This document shows, piece by piece, positions 59,923 through 64,000 of a stretch of 64,000 bases of DNA. The stretch lies in NCBI RefSeq assembly GCF_008329565.1, contig NZ_NPKT01000017.1:1-64000 (forward strand), written 5' to 3'. The translations under genes were made by a program, and so were the position numbers. Origin of the DNA: Mycolicibacterium sp. P1-5. GTDB taxonomy: Bacteria; Actinomycetota; Actinomycetes; Mycobacteriales; Mycobacteriaceae. The notes under the pieces are model-generated. The model did not search any database. It was given only the letters and a program-made list of their open reading frames with translations, and was not told the origin of the DNA. How positions within the stretch are numbered: the stretch's first letter is position 1; each line of letters begins with the position of its first letter.

Positions 59923-60573
59923 TCAGGCCCGACAGCTGATCTCCATGGCGTCGGAGTCCCGTACCGGGAAGCTCACGCCCACATAGCCATTCGCGGGGTC
60001 GCGGATGTACTCCACATGGGGCTGCGCATCGGCCAGACCGGTGTTGTCGGCAACGACGAGCGCCCCGTCACTCAGGCGGGGCTCCAGCACCTGAACGACC
60101 GGCACGTACAGGTCCTTCCATCCGTCGAGCAGTACGAAGCCCACCGGCTCCTCGATGCCGGCGAGCGTCTGTGTCGCATCGCCCTCCAGCACGGTGATGA
60201 CATCGTCGAGGCCGACTGCGGCGAAGGTAGACCTGGCGGCGGCGACCTTGGCGGCACTGAGCTCGGTGGTGACCACCCGACCGGTGCCGTTGTCGCGCAC
60301 CGCGCTGGCCAGATGAATTGTGGAGAGCCCCAACGATGTTCCGAATTCCACCACGAGTGCCGGCCGGGTCGCGCGCACCAGGGTGTAGAGCAACTGTCCC
60401 GACTCTGGGGTCACCGGCAGGTAGAAGTCGCTGAATGCATCGGCGCGTTCCTGCGCGGTCTTCGCCGCCCGCAACTGGGCGCCGCGCTCGTGAAGCTGGG
60501 CCATCTGTTGGCCCGCTTCGGCGTACATGCGGTCGATGGCCGACGCCACCTTCGGGTCGCGGAGAGTGTTCAC
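59923..60573 (-). CDS. SAM-dependent O-methyltransferase
   Basis: A 216-residue class I methyltransferase of the caffeoyl-CoA/catechol OMT group. It has FLPVTPESGQLLYTLV, the SAM loop LVVEFGTSLGLSTIHLA, VVTTELSAAKVAAARS, and the metal-site Asp in FVLLDGWKDLYVPV plus LVVADNTGLAD. GTG overlaps the MFS-Usp stop (GTGA), so the pair is one operon. It may modify a compound exported by that transporter. Confidence 0.88.
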   Translation of the reverse strand: MNTLRDPKVASAIDRMYAEAGQQMAQLHERGAQLRAAKTAQERADAFSDFYLPVTPESGQLLYTLVRATRPALVVEFGTSLGLSTIHLASAVRDNGTGRVVTTELSAAKVAAARSTFAAVGLDDVITVLEGDATQTLAGIEEPVGFVLLDGWKDLYVPVVQVLEPRLSDGALVVADNTGLADAQPHVEYIRDPANGYVGVSFPVRDSDAMEISCRA

Positions 60574-62585
60574 CGCGCCGAGATTACTCCGGCCTCCTGA
60601 CGGGCCGGCGGCCTCTCGTGCGCGAGGGCGTCCACCGGCTGGGGAATGAGCAGGACCGGGATGTCGGTGTGGGACACGACGGCTGCTGCGACGCTGCCGT
60701 GCAGGTGCCCGAGCAGACCGTTGCGCCGGTGCGGTCCGAGCACGATCACGCTGGCGTGGTGCTCGTTCGCGGCTTCGACGATGCCCTTCCAGGTCGGTGC
60801 CGCTTCGATCGCCAGGCTGCACGACTCGAACCCCTCGGCGCGGGCTAGCGCGGCGCCATGTGCGGCGGTGCGCTCGGCGGCCTGGCGCACCTGGCTGGCC
60901 CGGTCGGGATCGAACAGCCGACGGTCGCTCGGCGTGAAGCCGACGTCGGCGGGCTGCCACACACAGACGATGACGGCGTGACGATATGGCGAGAGTTGTT
61001 CTGCTGCTGCGATAATCGCATGCTTGGCCAAATCCGAACCGTCGTACGCGAACAGCACCGGGCCACGTTCCTGCAATGGGTGACGGTGTGCGGCGGTCGG
61101 TGCCGTCCGCTGTGCTGGGACCGGGGATGCGGAAGGTAGACCGCGCAAACGTGCCAGCAGTGGGGGTGAGTACCACGCGGGGGAGTCGCCGTCGAGGAAC
61201 TCGTCGAGATCCGGGGTCTGGGCCCGGGCACCGCTGAGCGCATAGACCGCGATACCGAACACCGCACCACTGATCGCGAGCGCGAGTCCCACCCACAGCG
61301 CGACACCGGTGCCTTCCACGAGGTCGCCGGAGTATCGCGTCGCCAGGTGCGCGAAGATCGGGGCCACCATGAATGCCGCGACGGCGCGGAGCAATTCGAT
61401 GATCGCGAACACCCGCTGCAGACTGTTGGACTGCAGGGAGAACCCGGCGACGAACAATGCCGGCGCGACCGTGGCGCCCAACGCCAGCCCCGTCAGCGCC
61501 GAACCGACAAGGGCCAGTGGCACGTTGGCGGGCAGCGATGCCATGAACACCGCGATGCCCGCGGCCAGTAAGGCCATGCCGACCAGGGGCAGGTAGTGCA
61601 TACCGCGCCGGGTGATGACGGCGCCGAACACCAGCGCCATCACGATGGCGCCACCGAGTTCCGGGAGGTAGATCAGGCCGACTTCGACCGGGCTGAAGTG
61701 CTGCATGAACACCGATGCGGTCAGCCCGGTCGCCGCAATCGAGGCCGCCGCGGCGAACAGGGCGACGCCGACGCCCGCCACCGGGATCGCGCTGGTCAAC
61801 ATCGTTCGGATGGTCAGCAGCGGCCGCTGGGCGCGGAACTGGTAGACGATCAGCGCCAGGATCAGCGCCAGGCCGCCGAACATCGGTGCGGTGACGGCGA
61901 AATCGGAGATCTCGTGGGTGGTCAGCTGCGCTGCGCCCACGAACGCGGCCGTGCATCCGACCGTCGCCAGCGCGATCGCTTTCAGGTCACGTGGCGCCTG
62001 CGGATCGGCGGGCGGTGCATCGTCGAATGTCAGTGCGGCCAGGACAAGAGCCAACAGTGCGACGCCCGCGACGATCCAGAACAGCGGCCGCCAGGCGTGC
62101 GCCTCGGCCTGCACACCGCCGATGAACGGCCCGAGTGCCACGGCGCCGAACACGCACATGTTCATGATGACCGCGGTGTTGCGAAGCTTCTCCCGCGGAA
62201 ACCCGATCGTGAGTGGCGGTGCGGCGGCGATCAACAGCATGCTCGTCGCCAGGCCCTGCAGGACGTGGCCGGCGATGAACGCCACCGCATTCGGTGCGGC
62301 GGCGGCGATGACCGAGCCGACGACGAGCACGACGGCGTACAGGATCAGCATCCGCCGCTGCGGAAGGTGTTGCGCGAATTGCACGGCGAGCACCGTGCCC
62401 ACGGCGTAGGCCGCGTTGCCAAGGCCCGAGCTGAGCGCCAGGGTCTGCGCCGTCATGTGCAATTGCTCGGAGATGATCGGGACGAGCGGATCCAGCGCTG
62501 CGGACAGCGCCAGATACGGGATCAGAGCGAGGGTGACCATTGCGGCCACGGCGGGATAGCGTCCCGCCAGCGGGCCCTGGCGCAT
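60570..62585 (-). CDS. MFS transporter fused to a universal-stress-protein domain
   Basis: A 671-residue protein. Residues 1 to about 450 form a 14-segment-like MFS drug/proton antiporter; motif A is weak, and LIAAAPPLTIGFPREKLRNTA and GPFIGGVQAEAHAWRPLFWI fit the DHA2 type. A linker (about 450-507) is followed by a UspA domain (about 508-648) with VLFAYDGSDLAKHA and the nucleotide-binding VIVLGPHRRNGLLGHLHGSVAAAVVSH. Usp domains bind ATP, so transport may respond to energy state. GGAGGAGG precedes the ATG. Confidence 0.88.
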   Translation of the reverse strand: MRQGPLAGRYPAVAAMVTLALIPYLALSAALDPLVPIISEQLHMTAQTLALSSGLGNAAYAVGTVLAVQFAQHLPQRRMLILYAVVLVVGSVIAAAAPNAVAFIAGHVLQGLATSMLLIAAAPPLTIGFPREKLRNTAVIMNMCVFGAVALGPFIGGVQAEAHAWRPLFWIVAGVALLALVLAALTFDDAPPADPQAPRDLKAIALATVGCTAAFVGAAQLTTHEISDFAVTAPMFGGLALILALIVYQFRAQRPLLTIRTMLTSAIPVAGVGVALFAAAASIAATGLTASVFMQHFSPVEVGLIYLPELGGAIVMALVFGAVITRRGMHYLPLVGMALLAAGIAVFMASLPANVPLALVGSALTGLALGATVAPALFVAGFSLQSNSLQRVFAIIELLRAVAAFMVAPIFAHLATRYSGDLVEGTGVALWVGLALAISGAVFGIAVYALSGARAQTPDLDEFLDGDSPAWYSPPLLARLRGLPSASPVPAQRTAPTAAHRHPLQERGPVLFAYDGSDLAKHAIIAAAEQLSPYRHAVIVCVWQPADVGFTPSDRRLFDPDRASQVRQAAERTAAHGAALARAEGFESCSLAIEAAPTWKGIVEAANEHHASVIVLGPHRRNGLLGHLHGSVAAAVVSHTDIPVLLIPQPVDALAHERPPARQEAGVISAR

Positions 62586-62735
62586 CAGCTGCCTCCTCCG
62601 ATCCCCGCTGAATGAGTGGCGTGCGCTGGCGGCAGATGCTGGCGTGTGGGGAGATGGCGCATGGCGTATGACAACTTTACATAGGTAATGAATATTCCGT
62701 GCGGCGGCGTGGTGCTGGGCACTGATGCGGTCATG

Positions 62736-62761
62736 GCTGAGTATGGTGTACCGTACTCAGC
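62736..62761. promoter_or_regulatory. Long operator over the promoter of the Fe-S protein gene
   Basis: GCTGAGTA and TACTCAGC are perfect 8-base arms around TGGTGTACCG; over 13-base half-sites 11 of 13 bases match. It covers TACCGT (62749-62754), a -10 box eight bases before the ATG at 62763. It suits a TetR-type repressor encoded outside the window. Confidence 0.75.
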
Positions 62762-62762
62762 T

Positions 62763-63782
62763 ATGAACCTCGAGGATCATCCGACTGTGCAGGCCGTGCG
62801 CGCCCGGCAGCGCCAAGCGCCGGCGGCAGTGATTGACGCCGAGTGGTTGCGCGAACTCTGTCTGGCCGCCGGGGCCGACGATGTCGCCTTCGCCAGCGTC
62901 GACAATCCTGACCTCGCCGGCGAACGCGAGCATGTCGAGACCGCGCTGCCGGGGACGAAAACCTACATCTCGCTGGTGGTCCGGATGAACCGCGACAATG
63001 TGCGGTCGGTTGCGCGCAGCGTGGCCAATCAGGAGTTTCATCGCAGTGGAGAAGTCATCAATGAGGCCGCGCACCGGATCACCCGGGCGCTCGAGGGCGC
63101 CGGCCACCGGGCGCTCAATCCTTCGGCCACGTTTCCCATGGAGATGGACCGCTATCCCGGCCGGATCTGGGTGGTCGCCCACAAGCCCGTCGCGGTGGCC
63201 GCGGGACTGGGTGTGATGGGCATTCACCGCAACGTCATCCACCCGAAGTTCGGCAACTTCATCCTGCTCGCCACCATTCTCGTCGATACGCCGGTCAGTA
63301 GTTACGGTGCGCCACTGGACTATTCGCCTTGCCTGGAATGCAAGCTATGTGTCGCGGCCTGCCCGGTCGGGGCCATCAAGAAGGATGGCGAGTTCGACTT
63401 CGTCGCCTGTTCGGTGCACAACTACCGGGAATTCATGGGCGGGTTCACCGACTGGGTGCAGACAATCGCCGACAGCGAGGACGCTGCCGACTTCCGTTCG
63501 CGGGTCACCGATTCGGAGAACGCGTCGATGTGGCAGAGCCTGTCGTTCAAGGCGAACTACAAGGCCGCCTACTGCCTGGCGGTCTGCCCGGCCGGCGAGG
63601 ACGTGATCGAGCCCTACCTCGACGACCGCAAGGGGTTCATGGACCTGGTGTTGCGACCACTGCAGGAGAAGGTCGAAACCCTTTACGTGCTGCCAAATTC
63701 AGCGGCGAAGGCGCACGCGGAGCGGCGCTACCCGCACAAGGCGGTCAAGGTTGTCGACTCGGGCATACGGGGCCGCGCGTAG
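62763..63782 (+). CDS. 4Fe-4S protein related to epoxyqueuosine-reductase (QueG)-type enzymes
   Basis: A 339-residue iron-sulphur protein. Eight-iron ferredoxin-type ligands are C190, C193, C196, C200 (CLECKLCVAACP), with C216, C271 and C275 (CLAVCP) as probable partners for a second cluster. The N-terminal half has VMGIHRNVIHPKFGNFILLATILVDT, similar to the cobalamin-binding core of QueG and reductive dehalogenases. QueG itself is not expected in this form, so substrate is open. The ATG at 62763 is set by the operator and leaderless box. Confidence 0.8.
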   Translation: MNLEDHPTVQAVRARQRQAPAAVIDAEWLRELCLAAGADDVAFASVDNPDLAGEREHVETALPGTKTYISLVVRMNRDNVRSVARSVANQEFHRSGEVINEAAHRITRALEGAGHRALNPSATFPMEMDRYPGRIWVVAHKPVAVAAGLGVMGIHRNVIHPKFGNFILLATILVDTPVSSYGAPLDYSPCLECKLCVAACPVGAIKKDGEFDFVACSVHNYREFMGGFTDWVQTIADSEDAADFRSRVTDSENASMWQSLSFKANYKAAYCLAVCPAGEDVIEPYLDDRKGFMDLVLRPLQEKVETLYVLPNSAAKAHAERRYPHKAVKVVDSGIRGRA

Positions 63783-63785
63783 GCT
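63780..63785 (+). promoter_or_regulatory. -10 box of the last gene, overlapping the previous stop codon
   Basis: TAGGCT (63780-63785), six bases before the ATG at 63792. Its TAG is the stop codon of the Fe-S protein gene. Confidence 0.55.
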
Positions 63786-63791
63786 GGTTCG

Positions 63792-64000
63792 ATGGTGCGC
63801 GCGCTCGGCTGGATCGGTGTGTTCGGTGCGGCGCTGGCGATAGTCGTGGTGCTCGGCCTCGACGCAACGGTCGGCGGCCGGCACGCCCGGGGCCGTGAGT
63901 TGCGCGCGGCGACGATCTCCGAATATGTGTACACCTCCGGCAGTGTGGCTTTCGTCGCGGCGGTGCTGGTTCTGGCGGGTGGTTCGGCGGCGTTGTTGTA
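63792..64000 (+). CDS. Membrane protein, possibly DUF998 (cut by the window end)
   Basis: The first 69 codons are visible: an N-terminal membrane segment (LGWIGVFGAALAIVVVLGL), a polar loop (GGRHARGRELRAATISEYVYTSG) and a second membrane segment (FVAAVLVLAGGSAALL). The loop's SEYVYTSG followed by a hydrophobic helix resembles DUF998 proteins, but the rest is missing. Predicted leaderless. Confidence 0.6.
   Translation, partial: MVRALGWIGVFGAALAIVVVLGLDATVGGRHARGRELRAATISEYVYTSGSVAFVAAVLVLAGGSAALL

Noticed and set aside
61596..62615. A 339-codon plus-strand frame across the MFS-Usp gene
   Set aside because: Low-complexity Arg/His/Gln/Asp composition and antisense to a conserved transporter.
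1..64000. CRISPR array or integrase/transposase gene
   Set aside because: No regularly spaced repeats and no recombinase or transposase protein were seen in any frame.

Overview
The window is a high-GC actinobacterial chromosome segment, almost certainly from a rapidly growing Mycobacterium/Mycolicibacterium. The order of conserved genes follows the M. tuberculosis Rv0985c-Rv1013 region: mscL, SAF-domain protein, ruc, folate cyclo-ligase, galU, glp (moeA1), rimJ, glpR, tRNA-Ala, then pat, alkB-like gene, arcA, pmt, rsmI, pabB, metG, tatD, rpfB, ksgA, ispE, pks16. Mycobacterial hallmarks include DUF1942 and LpqN/LpqT exported proteins, DUF5642 lipoproteins, an MMPL transporter, a P450, an F420-type LLM oxidoreductase and a degenerate 13E12-type HNH remnant. 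Many genes look leaderless (TANNNT, 6-8 bases, then the start codon).

Region 1 (1-6.85 kb) is the conserved backbone: osmotic safety valve, redox chaperone under a CIRCE operator, UDP-glucose synthesis, and the Glp/GlpR cell-division pair, ending at tRNA-Ala(CGC). Region 2 (6.9-25.8 kb) is accessory relative to M. tuberculosis and starts at the tRNA: a TetR/P450 pair, small conserved mycobacterial proteins, a GH13 enzyme, exported proteins, a TetR gene bracketed by two near-identical operators, a secreted histidine phosphatase, and a six-gene lipid block (ICMT-like methyltransferase, MMPL transporter, type III PKS, second ICMT-like methyltransferase, FAD hydroxylase, then an SDR) resembling phenolic-lipid/polyketide-quinone clusters.

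Region 3 (25.8-34.2 kb) returns to the backbone (cAMP-responsive acetyltransferase Pat, shikimate dehydrogenase-like gene, alkB-like gene, SoxR, ArcA) with small lipoprotein and TspO genes added. Region 4 (34.2-44.4 kb) is a second accessory block: ALDH and two Baeyer-Villiger-type monooxygenases translationally coupled to arcA, an opposing ADH/fused CoA-transferase operon, an LLM oxidoreductase, and a nuclease-like gene flanked by inverted repeats.

Region 5 (44.4-59.9 kb) is backbone again, with an ECF41 sigma factor/oxidoreductase operon and gdhA inserted, and with a Ser/Thr kinase gene inserted antisense between ksgA and ispE, so that ispE has its own leaderless promoter. Region 6 (59.9-64 kb) holds an O-methyltransferase/MFS-Usp fusion operon and an operator-controlled Fe-S protein; the last gene is cut by the window end. 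Two divergent pairs (pmt/rsmI and metG/tatD) appear to use back-to-back -10 boxes that share their TA step.
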